From the NCBI GenBank assembly GCA_030645475.1, contig JAUSMA010000069.1, positions 62,001-126,000 of the forward strand: a DNA stretch of 64,000 nt, written 5' to 3'. Each line of letters starts with the position of its first letter. Positions within the stretch are counted from its first letter, which is position 1. This DNA comes from Nitrospirota bacterium. GTDB taxonomy: Bacteria > Nitrospirota > Nitrospiria > Nitrospirales > Nitrospiraceae. The position numbers were made by a program, and so were the translations under genes. Positions 17,330 to 26,081 of this stretch are shown one piece after another. The notes under the pieces were generated by a model. The model had not been told where the DNA came from. It did not search any database and worked only from the letters and a program-made list of their open reading frames with translations.

Positions 17330-18271
17330 ATGAGTTCAGCTCACACCATCCGGGCAATCCAGGACAATATTGGGCTGGTCATCAAGGGGAAGACCCATGT
17401 GATTGAAATGGCGGTGGTCTGCCTTCTGGCCCGTGGCCATCTTCTGCTCGAAGATGTGCCGGGGGTCGGTAAAACCACGTTGGCACACAGCTTGGCTAGG
17501 TCACTCGACTGTTCGTTCAAGCGCATTCAATTCACCAGCGATCTCTTGCCCTCCGACATCGTCGGCGTCTCCATGTTCAATCGGCAAAAACAGGGGTTCG
17601 AGTTCATACCGGGTCCAATCTTTGCCAATGTTGTACTGGCCGACGAGATCAATCGCACCACGCCGAAGACTCAGAGCAGTCTTCTGGAAGCGATGAGCGA
17701 GGCACAGATTTCCGTCGATAATCAGACCCATCCGCTTGAGCAGCCCTTTATGGTCATCGCGACGCAGAACCCCGCCGAATATCATGGGACATTTCCCCTT
17801 CCGGAATCTCAACTTGACCGGTTTCTGATGCGCCTCTCTATCGGGTACCCCTCACTTGAGGAAGAGCGAAAGGTCCTCGACCGTCCGCATTCGTTGCATC
17901 CGGCTGAAGCATTGGAAGCGGTATTGACGGCTCACGAAGTATTGGCATTACAGGCCCGCGTCGATCGGGTACATATGGAAGAGAGCTTGACTGATTATCT
18001 GCTCGCGATTGTGCAAGCAACCCGTCAGAGTGAACTTCTTTCTCTGGGCGTCAGCACCCGAGGGGCACTAGCCCTGAGCAAGGCTGCCAAGGCATTGGCG
18101 GTCGTCCGGGGACGCGACTATTGCCTTCCTGACGACATCAAGGAGCTGGCGCCGATCGTGCTGTCCCACCGTGTCATGCTGAATCGGACCCACGGGATGC
18201 GGACCCAGAGCTTCGAACAGGCCGAACGCATGGTCCTCGATATTGTTGAGACAGTTTCCGTCCCCGTATAG
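17330..18271 (+). CDS. moxR: MoxR-family AAA+ ATPase
   Basis: This 313-residue AAA+ ATPase has Walker A in EDVPGVGKTTLAHSL, Walker B in VVLADEINRTTPKTQS, sensor 1 ATQNPAEYHGTFPLPESQLD and the C-terminal lid. MoxR proteins act as chaperone-like ATPases and are almost always next to DUF58 and transglutaminase genes, as here. Inferred role: maturation or assembly of an envelope or periplasmic complex. It is the first gene of a three-gene operon. Confidence 0.93.
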   Translation: MSSAHTIRAIQDNIGLVIKGKTHVIEMAVVCLLARGHLLLEDVPGVGKTTLAHSLARSLDCSFKRIQFTSDLLPSDIVGVSMFNRQKQGFEFIPGPIFANVVLADEINRTTPKTQSSLLEAMSEAQISVDNQTHPLEQPFMVIATQNPAEYHGTFPLPESQLDRFLMRLSIGYPSLEEERKVLDRPHSLHPAEALEAVLTAHEVLALQARVDRVHMEESLTDYLLAIVQATRQSELLSLGVSTRGALALSKAAKALAVVRGRDYCLPDDIKELAPIVLSHRVMLNRTHGMRTQSFEQAERMVLDIVETVSVPV

Positions 18272-18281
18272 CCTGTCACGG

Positions 18282-19463
18282 ATGGACGCCTCGGCCAACT
18301 GGATGAAGTCCCGCGTGAAGCATCCACTTCTCACCCTCCGTGTCTTTTCGGTCTTCTCGTCCCTGCGAGGTCTGTCCCGTCGGCGGTCGATTCGACTTAC
18401 GTCTGAAGGGACCAGGTTTCTTCTATTTACATTCGGGATCGGGCTTGCCGCCATTAACACCGGGAACAATCTATTTTATTTACTGCTGGCGATGATGCTC
18501 AGCCTCATCGTGATATCCGGACTGCTCTCCGAGCATTGTCTCCGCCGATTGGAAATCCGCCGGCATGTGCCCGATCTCATCATGGCCAATGAGCCGGCCA
18601 CCCTCACGCTCTCAGTCGCCAACCGGCATCGGCACCTGCCCAGCTTTTCCCTGCGTTTGCTCGATGTTGTCGAAGGCCAGGATGTCGACCGAGGACTCGC
18701 CATTCACCTCCTCCCTGCACAGAGCTCGATGCTCTTGTCCTATCCATTCCTGGCGACAAAACGGGGCTGGATTCGGTTTGAAGGCATCCGGGCGCAGACG
18801 CTATTTCCATTTGGGTTATTTCTCAAGAAAGGGTTTTACGCAACGGAAGCTCATCTGCTTGTCAGTCCTCCCATCAAGCCACTCGCCCTGCGATTCATGG
18901 ATGAATTGGTCAGCGAAGGACAAGGCGAGTCCCTCTCACGACGAGGACATGGGACCCAACTCTACAACTTACGTCTGTATAAACCGGGCGATGACTCGCG
19001 ATCCATTCATTGGATGACAACGGCCCGCACATCCCAGCTCATTGTGCGGGAAACCGAAGCAGAAGATCAGCGTCGCATCCTGGTCATTCTTTCGATCGTG
19101 GCTCCCGACGAAAGCGAACCGCTATTCGAACGAAGTGTGACATTCGTCGCATCGCTCCTCTGGCAACTGACAGAACGGGCTTACCCCGTGCGACTGATCG
19201 TTGGGAGGGAGGACTCGGGGCTCGGATCGGGATCCGCCCATCTCTTTGCGATGCTACGCCTGTTGGCGCTTTGCGAACGGCATCCACCTGAAACGAGTGA
19301 GGCCAACCAAGGCGGCGAGCACCTATTGCTCCCCCACGAAGCCGATCGAGGTCACACTGTGGCGGTTGTCCCCTGGTCGGAGCAGGCGGCATCTACAAAC
19401 ACGGCACAGGCCGATCGAGTGCTCCACGCGGCGCAACTCGAAGAATTAACCCATGCCTTTTGA
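18282..19463 (+). CDS. DUF58 domain protein
   Basis: This protein of about 393 residues has two adjacent membrane helices near the N-terminus (FLLFTFGIGLAAINTGN and NLFYLLLAMMLSLIVISG). The DUF58 signature follows in the cytoplasmic C-terminal half (YKPGDDSRSIHWMTTART, then LIVRETEAED). DUF58 proteins work with MoxR ATPases and have a von Willebrand A-like fold. TTG 18243 (overlapping moxR) and ATG 18303 are alternative starts. The 3' end overlaps the transglutaminase gene by 11 bases, indicating coupling. Confidence 0.87.
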   Translation: MDASANWMKSRVKHPLLTLRVFSVFSSLRGLSRRRSIRLTSEGTRFLLFTFGIGLAAINTGNNLFYLLLAMMLSLIVISGLLSEHCLRRLEIRRHVPDLIMANEPATLTLSVANRHRHLPSFSLRLLDVVEGQDVDRGLAIHLLPAQSSMLLSYPFLATKRGWIRFEGIRAQTLFPFGLFLKKGFYATEAHLLVSPPIKPLALRFMDELVSEGQGESLSRRGHGTQLYNLRLYKPGDDSRSIHWMTTARTSQLIVRETEAEDQRRILVILSIVAPDESEPLFERSVTFVASLLWQLTERAYPVRLIVGREDSGLGSGSAHLFAMLRLLALCERHPPETSEANQGGEHLLLPHEADRGHTVAVVPWSEQAASTNTAQADRVLHAAQLEELTHAF

Positions 19464-21645
19464 TCAAGCCTTTAAGCTCAGCTCCGTCCTCCTCGCCATC
19501 ATCGCATTCAGCGGACTGGTGTTTGCGCAAAGTGTCCCCTTCTGGATCGCCCTTCCGACGGCGATCATCCTCATCGTCACGTTGTGTGATGCGGGAGGGA
19601 TTTCTTTTGTTCGGCGGGCGATGGCACGGGTCACTGTCTCCCCAGCCATTTGGAACGTTCTGTTGATCGGCGCCTTTGTCATATTTCTGATCGATCTGAC
19701 GGTGGTATCACAAGATCTTCTCCCGGCTGGTATCCATTTCTTGGTCATGTTACTGGGCATCAAGTTGCTCACCCTTCAACAGCGGTGTGATTATCGGCAC
19801 CTCTATGCCATCGGCCTCATGGCAATCCTGGCCTCTGCCGCACTCACAACCGATGCGTGGTATCTGCCGATTTTTCTGCTGTATCTGCTCGGGGCGGTCT
19901 GGACACTCTTGCTGTATCACTTGACCCAGGAAACGGTCGAAGCCTCTGCCGTCGTCACACCCACGAGCACGTCAGCCTGTCACGCAACATTCCCGAGCAG
20001 GATCACTCACCGCTTCTTTTGGTTGACGAACGGAACCGCCGTCATGACGGTTGGTCTGACGCTTACCATCTTCTTTGTGATCCCTCGTATCGGGGCCGGC
20101 GTGTTACAAAAAACACATGGAGAAGCTCTGCGGACGACGGGGTTTTCCGATCGGGTTGACCTGGGGACGATTGGGTCTGTCAAACAGGATCCTCAGATCG
20201 TCATGCGGGTTGAATTGCCTGACCAACCCACTGTTGAGAAAGATCGCCTCTACCTGAGAGGCCTCGCCTACGATCAATACAATGGACGATCATGGAGCCA
20301 CAGCGGAACCCGTCGCCGTTCATTGAGTCTCGTGGCGGAGGGGGTGTTCCTTGCTCGTCCAGCTGGCAGCCGTCTCCCGGACAGCCTGTCCGTGCCGATC
20401 CGCCAAGATATTCTGCTGGAAACGCTCGATACCCCAGTCCTGTTTGCCGCTCCATTCGCGGAACTTGTGAGCGGCGATTTTCTTGCCGTACAGGTTGATG
20501 CCATGAGTGGCCTCCACTTGCCGCTCCCTCCTTCTTCTCGTGCCCGATACTCCGTCACCTCTCAGGTCCCGCAGCTCGTCGCAGGCGACCGGGCCGCGAT
20601 GGCTCTGGCCTATCCAGACTCAATTCGTTCCCGCTACCTCCAAGTTCCCGTAGAATCACAGCAGGTTGCTGGCCTAGCGCATCGGGTCGTTCAGCAGGTC
20701 TCGACCCCATTTGGACAAACGCTCGCGATCCAGCAGCATCTTTTGGAAAACTATCGGTACAGCCTTGAGGCCGATACGGCGACACTGAGTCATCCGCTCG
20801 ATGAATTTCTATTCGTACGTAAGACGGGATACTGCGAGCATTACGCAACGGCGATGGTCATGATGCTACGCACGATAGGGATTCCTGCGCGACTGGTGAC
20901 AGGATTCCTGGCCACAGAATGGAACGAGTTTGGAGGGTATTTCACTGTGCGTCAGCGGGACGCGCATGCCTGGGTTGAGGTCTACTTCCCGCAATCAGGC
21001 TGGATCACGATGGATCCCACACCCAGCGTCAGTGCAGCGGTCGGAACCTCTCGATGGGAGTCTATCCGAAGATTTGGGGAATCCTTTCGATTACAGTGGG
21101 ATCGTCTGTTCGTGCGTTATAGCGGGAAGGATCAATTGGCAGTTGTTCACGGAGTTCGAGAAGGCAGTGATGCATTGCGTGAGAGAGTGAGTGTCTGGGT
21201 TTCGGCGTTGAGCGTCCCAATAGGCCATGTACTCAATCGGCTGGCGCGCATGTCCCGAATCGTCCAGCCGGGGGTGTTGGACCTTATTACGGGAATGGTG
21301 GTGGTCGGCTTGGCCTTGCTCACACTTATGCTCCGGGACAGGATAGGCCTCTGGGCCAGTATGCATCTCTCGATTGCGCCCTCACAGCATGCGATCGTAC
21401 AGCTCTATGCCCGCATGCTTCGTACGTTGGAGAAGAAGGGTATGGCCAAGCTTCCAGCCGCTACTGCCGCTGAATTTTCCAGACAGGTGGAGCGGAAATG
21501 GGGGGCGGCCGGGCCTGTGGTGGCGGACGTGACCGCCCTCTATTGTCAGGGACGATTTAGTCGCGTCCCTCTCCTACCGGAAGAGCTTTCCCGCGCAGCC
21601 GAACAAGTAGGACGACTGCAATCCCTCCTGCGTACAATTCACTAA
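19453..21645 (+). CDS. TgpA-like membrane transglutaminase-domain protein
   Basis: This 730-residue protein has about five to six N-terminal membrane helices (residues 10-210, DUF3488 type), then a periplasmic transglutaminase-like core with catalytic Cys461 (KTGYCEHYA), His505 (RDAHAWVEVY) and Asp521 (ITMDPTPS). One more helix (about 612-632) and a C-terminal cytoplasmic tail follow. All three catalytic residues are intact. It resembles Pseudomonas TgpA, which is essential there, although its substrate is unclear. It is the last gene of the moxR-DUF58-tgpA operon. Confidence 0.88.
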   Translation: MPFDQAFKLSSVLLAIIAFSGLVFAQSVPFWIALPTAIILIVTLCDAGGISFVRRAMARVTVSPAIWNVLLIGAFVIFLIDLTVVSQDLLPAGIHFLVMLLGIKLLTLQQRCDYRHLYAIGLMAILASAALTTDAWYLPIFLLYLLGAVWTLLLYHLTQETVEASAVVTPTSTSACHATFPSRITHRFFWLTNGTAVMTVGLTLTIFFVIPRIGAGVLQKTHGEALRTTGFSDRVDLGTIGSVKQDPQIVMRVELPDQPTVEKDRLYLRGLAYDQYNGRSWSHSGTRRRSLSLVAEGVFLARPAGSRLPDSLSVPIRQDILLETLDTPVLFAAPFAELVSGDFLAVQVDAMSGLHLPLPPSSRARYSVTSQVPQLVAGDRAAMALAYPDSIRSRYLQVPVESQQVAGLAHRVVQQVSTPFGQTLAIQQHLLENYRYSLEADTATLSHPLDEFLFVRKTGYCEHYATAMVMMLRTIGIPARLVTGFLATEWNEFGGYFTVRQRDAHAWVEVYFPQSGWITMDPTPSVSAAVGTSRWESIRRFGESFRLQWDRLFVRYSGKDQLAVVHGVREGSDALRERVSVWVSALSVPIGHVLNRLARMSRIVQPGVLDLITGMVVVGLALLTLMLRDRIGLWASMHLSIAPSQHAIVQLYARMLRTLEKKGMAKLPAATAAEFSRQVERKWGAAGPVVADVTALYCQGRFSRVPLLPEELSRAAEQVGRLQSLLRTIH

Positions 21646-21953
21646 CAAGCCAAACTACTAGACTGATTTTCACGACTTTGATTAAGCATGGCTAGGACCG
21701 TGTGTCCATTACACGTTCCCTCCCGGTAAGTACCCTGCCCGCCTGCTGGACGTCCTGCGCTTCCTCATCTGGGATGACCTCACAGTACATCAGTAAAATA
21801 GCGAAGCGGTACCTGTGTCGGCAGGCTGTTGAATAGTTTCGACGGAGAGTTAGGTCTATCAGAGAATTGTGAAAAAGAAGGGGTGTTGAGGCCTGAGCAT
21901 TTGTTGATGGAATATCTTTGAGGAAGTATCTAAAACGTGACCGACAGTAAAAT
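21646..21953. other. intergenic region without recognised gene
   Basis: This is a 308-bp gap between the transglutaminase stop and the tRNA-Gly 3' end. I see no credible ORF. Around 21825-21845 the phrase GCAGGCTGTTGAA resembles the outer arm of the ~130-bp palindromic repeats found elsewhere in the window, but no matching second arm is present. It may be a degraded solo end. Confidence 0.4.
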
Positions 21954-22028
21954 TGGAGCGGGAAACGAGATTTGAACTCGCGACCCTCGCCTTGGCAAGG
22001 CGATGCTCTACCACTGAGCTATTCCCGC
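21954..22028 (-). tRNA. tRNA-Gly (GCC)
   Basis: On the minus strand a 75-base cloverleaf reads from GCGGGAA (22028-22022) to CCA (21956-21954). The acceptor stem GCGGGAA/TTCCCGC is perfect. The anticodon loop is TTGCCAA with anticodon GCC (Gly). The T arm has GAGTTCAAATC, and the 3' CCA is encoded. It lies about 350 bp upstream of the nxr leader on the opposite strand. Confidence 0.96.
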
Positions 22029-22111
22029 CCAATCACAGTCGGTGCAAGGGGTGGGATTCTACTGAGTAGGAACGAGCCTGTCAAGCGACCAGAACAACAT
22101 CGTTCTTCCTC

Positions 22112-22157
22112 CGTTACCTTCGTTACAATCACTCTGAAGTGCTACCGAAAGGTAACG
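22112..22157. repeat. inverted repeat upstream of the nxr region
   Basis: CGTTACCTT (22112-22120) is matched by AAGGTAACG (22149-22157), nine perfect base pairs separated by 28 bases. It lies between tRNA-Gly and nxrA. It could be an operator for a dimeric regulator or part of a structured transcript; the sequence does not decide which. Confidence 0.35.
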
Positions 22158-22290
22158 CTCGATTTATTCATGCAAAGCATTGATTTATTAGGAATTGGTA
22201 AATGTCGGTAGCTCGTGGTTGAGAATGTGATACGGCAAGTACCCACATGCGAATATCCGTCGCGATTTAAATAGCTAATAAAATGTAATA

Positions 22291-22318
22291 TTTATATTAT
22301 TTTCCATCAACTTATACT
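22291..22318 (+). promoter_or_regulatory. candidate sigma-70 promoter for nxrAB
   Basis: TTTATA (22291-22296), a 16-bp spacer and TATACT (22313-22318) lie in the most AT-rich stretch of the window. Transcription from here would start near 22325 and would include the leader ORF with its ribosome binding site. Confidence 0.35.
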
Positions 22319-22349
22319 GATTTTCTTCAGACGGATTGTTTTCAGGGTT

Positions 22350-22365
22350 TGGTGCGAATATTGCG
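22350..22365 (+). promoter_or_regulatory. candidate sigma-54 promoter for nxrAB
   Basis: TGGTGCG-N4-TTGCG fits the sigma-54 -24/-12 consensus (TGGCACG-N4-TTGCA), with the invariant GG (22351-22352) and GC (22363-22364) separated by exactly 10 bases. The predicted start is near 22376, giving a leader of about 180 bases for nxrA that would begin at the end of the AGGAGG of the small leader ORF. Confidence 0.45.
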
Positions 22366-22382
22366 AACTTAGGAGGCCCATG

Positions 22383-22511
22383 ATGCCTGGCATTCATAAT
22401 AAATCGACAAGTTCGGCCGATACGTCGTTCGAAAACTATTCGATTATTCTGTTTTCTTGCATCGCTCTGAAGGAAGGGGGGTGGTCTGAACTTTCCGCTG
22501 TGCGTCAGTGA
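22383..22511 (+). CDS. short leader ORF upstream of nxrA
   Basis: A 42-codon ORF (MPGIHNKSTSSADTSFENYS..., ending AVRQ) starts at ATG 22383, with a perfect AGGAGG at 22371-22376, six bases upstream. A second in-frame ATG directly precedes it (22380). It ends 47 bases before nxrA. The ribosome binding site context CTTAGGAGG is the same as that of nxrA. The peptide has a modest hydrophobic segment (SIILFSCIAL) and no recognised family. It may be a regulatory leader peptide or a small protein. A 6-bp hairpin (22520-22535) sits between its stop and the nxrA ribosome binding site. Confidence 0.4.
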   Translation: MPGIHNKSTSSADTSFENYSIILFSCIALKEGGWSELSAVRQ

Positions 22512-22558
22512 AGTCGCGTGGGCTTATTGAAGCCCTCAACTCTTAGGAGGTGTCACCA

Positions 22559-25500
22559 ATGTTTTTGTCACGTAGGCAGTTCTTAAAAGTCTCCGTGGGA
22601 ACCGTCGCCGCCGTCGCGGTCGCGGACAAAGTCCTGGCGTTGACCGCGCTTCAGCCGGTCATCGAAGTGGGCAATCCCTTGGGAGATTATCCGGATCGGT
22701 CGTGGGAGCGTGTCTATCACGACCAGTACCGATACGATTCGTCGTTTACCTGGTGTTGTTCTCCGAACGACACGCACGCCTGCCGCATCCGGGCCTTCGT
22801 CCGGAACGGTGTGGTCATGCGGGTCGAGCAGAACTATGACCACCAGACCTATGAAGATCTCTATGGCAACCGCGGGACGTTCGCGCACAACCCGCGCATG
22901 TGCTTGAAGGGGTTTACCTTCCATCGCCGCGTCTATGGCCCCTATCGCTTGAAGGGTCCCTTGATGCGGAAGGGCTGGAAGGAATGGATGGATGCTGGCT
23001 CACCGGAGCTGACGCCGGAAACGAAGCGGAAGTACAAGTTCGATAGCCGCTTCCTGGACGACATGCTGCGTGTGTCTTGGGACACGGCCTTCACCTATGC
23101 CGCCAAGGCGATGATCATCATTGCCACGCGGTACAGCGGTGAAGCCGGTGCCCGTCGTCTGCGCGAGCAGGGCTATGCGCCGGAAATGATCGAAATGATG
23201 AAGGGTGCGGGAACCCGGACCTTCAAGCATCGTGCGGGTATGCCGGTCCTCGGCATCATCGGCAAGATGGGCAACACCCGGATGAACGGCGGCGTCAACG
23301 CGTTGCTGGACACCTGGATTCGCAAAGTCAGTCCGGATCAGGCACAGGGCGGCCGTTATTGGTCGAACTACACCTGGCACGGCGACCAGAACCCCGCCCA
23401 CCCCTGGTGGTGCGGTGCCCAGGGTTCCGACATCGACCTCTCCGACATGCGCTTCTCCAAGCTGAACACCAGTTGGGGAAAGAACTTCGTCGAAAACAAG
23501 ATGCCGGAAGCGCACTGGAAGTTGGAATGTATCGAACGGGGCGCCCGGGTCGTGGTCATCACGCCTGAGTATAACCCCACCGCCTATCGTGCCGACTACT
23601 GGATGCCGTTACGGCCCGCGTCGGACGGCGCCATTTTCTTGGGTGCCATGAAGATCATCGTCGATGAGAATATGCACGACGTGGACTTCTTGAAGGGGTA
23701 TACCGATTCGCCGGTGCTCGTTCGTACGGACACCCTGCAGTTCCTCGATCCGCGCGATGTGGTGGCGGATTACAAGTTCCCGGACTTCTCGAAGAGCTAT
23801 TCGGGCCGAGTCCAGTCATTGAAGCCAGAGCAGGTTGAGCGGCTCGGCGGCATGATGGTCTGGGACCTGAACAAGAAGGCAGCTGTTCCGCTCCATCGTG
23901 AGCAGGTTGGCTGGCATTATCAGAACAGCGGTATTGACGCGGCCCTCACCGGGACCTACCGGGTGAAGTTGCTCAATGGCCGTGAAATTGACGCGATGCC
24001 GGTCTGGCAGATGTACTTGGTACACTTCCAGGATTACGATCTGGACACCTGTCATCAGATCTGCCGGACGCCGAAGGACCTCCTGGTCCGTTGGGCGCGT
24101 GACTCAGGTTCGATCAAGCCTGCCGCCATCCATAACGGCGAAGGTACGAACCACTATTTCCATCAGACCATCAATTCCCGCGGCGCCGCGATGGTGCTCA
24201 TCGTCACCGGCAACGTCGGGAAGTTCGGTACCGGGCAGCATACCTGGGCCGGTAACTACAAGGCTGGAACCTGGACGGCCACGCCTTGGTCCGGTGCTGG
24301 TATTGCCGTGCACACGGGTGAGGATCCATTCAACATCACGTTGGATCCGAACGCGCACGGGAAGGAAATCAAAACCAAGTCGTATTACTACGGCGAGGAA
24401 GTCGGTTACTGGAACCACGGCGACACCGCCCTGATCGTCAGCACCCCGAAGTACGGGCGCAAGGTGTTCACGGGTAAGACGCACATGCCGACCCCGAGCA
24501 AGTTCCGTTGGGTGGTCAACGTGAACGTGCTCAACAACGCCAAACACCATTATGACATGGTGCGTAACGTCGATCCGAACATCGAGACCCTGATCACTCA
24601 GGACATTGAGATGACCTCGGACGTGAACCACAACGATATCGCCTTCGCGGCGAACTCGTGGATGGAGTTCACCTATCCGGAAATGACCGTCACGGTTTCC
24701 AATCCGTGGGTGCAGATCTGGAAGGGCGGCATCCGGCCCTTGTACGACACGCGTAACGACCTCGATACCTTCGCAGGCGTGGCGGCCAAGTTGTCGGACA
24801 TGACCGGTGACAAGCGTATGCGCGATTACTTCAAGTTCGTTTACGAGAACCGCGTGGACGTCTATGCGCAGCGCATGCTCGATGCCTCCAGCACCTTCTA
24901 CGGCTACAGCGCAGACGTCATGCTGAAGTCGGAAAAGGGCTGGATGGTCATGGTGCGGACCTATCCGCGCACCCCATTCTGGGAAGAGACCAACGAGTCG
25001 AAGCCCATGTGGACGCGGACCGGCCGGTACGAAAATTACCGGACTGAGCCAGAGGCGATCGAATACGGCGAAAACTTCATCTCTCACCGTGAGGGCACGG
25101 AAGCGACACCGTATCTGCCGAACGCCATCATGACGAGCAACCCGTACGTCCGTCCGGACGACTACGGTATTCCGATCACGGCGCAGCACCATGACGACAA
25201 AACGGTGCGGAACATCAAGTTGCCGTGGCAGGAAATCAAGCGGCACAGCAACCCGTTGTGGGAGAAGGGGTACCAGTTCTACTGCGTCACTCCGAAGACC
25301 CGGCATCGGGTGCACAGCCAATGGTCGGTGAATGACTGGGTTCAGATTTACGAGTCGAACTTCGGCGATCCGTACCGCATGGACAAGCGGACGCCTGGTG
25401 TCGGCGAACACCAGTTGCACATCAACCCGCAGGCAGCGAAAGACCGCGGCATCAACGACGGCGACTACGTCTACGTAGACGGTAATCCGGTGGACCGGCC

Positions 25501-25996
25501 CTATCGAGGCTGGAAGCCTTCGGATCCGTACTATAAGGTGGCGCGCCTCATGATCCGCGCTAAGTACAACCCGGCCTATCCGTACCACGTGACGATGTCG
25601 AAGCACGCACCGTACGTGGCCACGCCGAAGTCGGTCAAAGGCCACGAGACGCGCCCAGACGGACGCGCCATCGCGGTGGACACCGGTTATCAGTCCAACT
25701 TCCGGTACGGGGCCCAACAGTCCTTTACCAGAAACTGGTTGATGCCGATGCACCAGACTGACTCGTTGCCGGGCAAGCATGCCATCGCTTGGAAGTTCAA
25801 GTGGGGCTATCAGGTCGACCACCATGCGATCAACACGGTGCCGAAGGAATGTCTCATCCGCATCACCAAGGCGGAAGACGGCGGCATCGGAGCTCGTGGT
25901 CCATGGGAGCCGGTCCGGACCGGATTTACACCGGGCCAAGAGAACGAGTTCATGATCAAGTGGCTCAAAGGCGAACACATCAAGATCAAGGTGTAA
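22559..25996 (+). CDS. nxrA: nitrite oxidoreductase alpha subunit
   Basis: This 1145-residue molybdopterin enzyme oxidises nitrite to nitrate and is the key energy enzyme of Nitrospira. A twin-arginine signal SRRQFLK at residues 4-10 sends it to the periplasm. The N-terminal Fe-S site reads C67-x3-D71-x3-C75 and then C115 (RMCLKG), with Asp in place of one Cys. The candidate Mo ligand Asp lies in TWHGDQNPAHPWW near residue 276, by comparison with NarG. The length matches Nitrospira NxrA. ATG 22559 has TAGGAGG eight bases upstream; an earlier in-frame start at 22550 would lie on the ribosome binding site. nxrB follows 85 bp on. Codons are strongly C/G-ending, as in highly expressed genes. Confidence 0.97.
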   Translation: MFLSRRQFLKVSVGTVAAVAVADKVLALTALQPVIEVGNPLGDYPDRSWERVYHDQYRYDSSFTWCCSPNDTHACRIRAFVRNGVVMRVEQNYDHQTYEDLYGNRGTFAHNPRMCLKGFTFHRRVYGPYRLKGPLMRKGWKEWMDAGSPELTPETKRKYKFDSRFLDDMLRVSWDTAFTYAAKAMIIIATRYSGEAGARRLREQGYAPEMIEMMKGAGTRTFKHRAGMPVLGIIGKMGNTRMNGGVNALLDTWIRKVSPDQAQGGRYWSNYTWHGDQNPAHPWWCGAQGSDIDLSDMRFSKLNTSWGKNFVENKMPEAHWKLECIERGARVVVITPEYNPTAYRADYWMPLRPASDGAIFLGAMKIIVDENMHDVDFLKGYTDSPVLVRTDTLQFLDPRDVVADYKFPDFSKSYSGRVQSLKPEQVERLGGMMVWDLNKKAAVPLHREQVGWHYQNSGIDAALTGTYRVKLLNGREIDAMPVWQMYLVHFQDYDLDTCHQICRTPKDLLVRWARDSGSIKPAAIHNGEGTNHYFHQTINSRGAAMVLIVTGNVGKFGTGQHTWAGNYKAGTWTATPWSGAGIAVHTGEDPFNITLDPNAHGKEIKTKSYYYGEEVGYWNHGDTALIVSTPKYGRKVFTGKTHMPTPSKFRWVVNVNVLNNAKHHYDMVRNVDPNIETLITQDIEMTSDVNHNDIAFAANSWMEFTYPEMTVTVSNPWVQIWKGGIRPLYDTRNDLDTFAGVAAKLSDMTGDKRMRDYFKFVYENRVDVYAQRMLDASSTFYGYSADVMLKSEKGWMVMVRTYPRTPFWEETNESKPMWTRTGRYENYRTEPEAIEYGENFISHREGTEATPYLPNAIMTSNPYVRPDDYGIPITAQHHDDKTVRNIKLPWQEIKRHSNPLWEKGYQFYCVTPKTRHRVHSQWSVNDWVQIYESNFGDPYRMDKRTPGVGEHQLHINPQAAKDRGINDGDYVYVDGNPVDRPYRGWKPSDPYYKVARLMIRAKYNPAYPYHVTMSKHAPYVATPKSVKGHETRPDGRAIAVDTGYQSNFRYGAQQSFTRNWLMPMHQTDSLPGKHAIAWKFKWGYQVDHHAINTVPKECLIRITKAEDGGIGARGPWEPVRTGFTPGQENEFMIKWLKGEHIKIKV

Positions 25997-26081
25997 GGGT
26001 CGCACAACTTTCACCGTGACGATGATGTATAGCTGATGAGATTCACGAATTAACTGATCATGACTACAAGGAGGATTGACA

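Noticed and set aside
21825-21845. GCAGGCTGTTGAA as a further copy of the palindromic repeat
   Set aside because: It resembles one outer arm only; no second arm or interior follows, so chance similarity or a decayed end cannot be separated.
24104-26014. 636-codon open frame on the minus strand opposite nxrA
   Set aside because: It has a shadow composition (Arg/Val/His-rich, no domain) and mirrors the strongly biased codons of nxrA. The plus-strand gene is certain.
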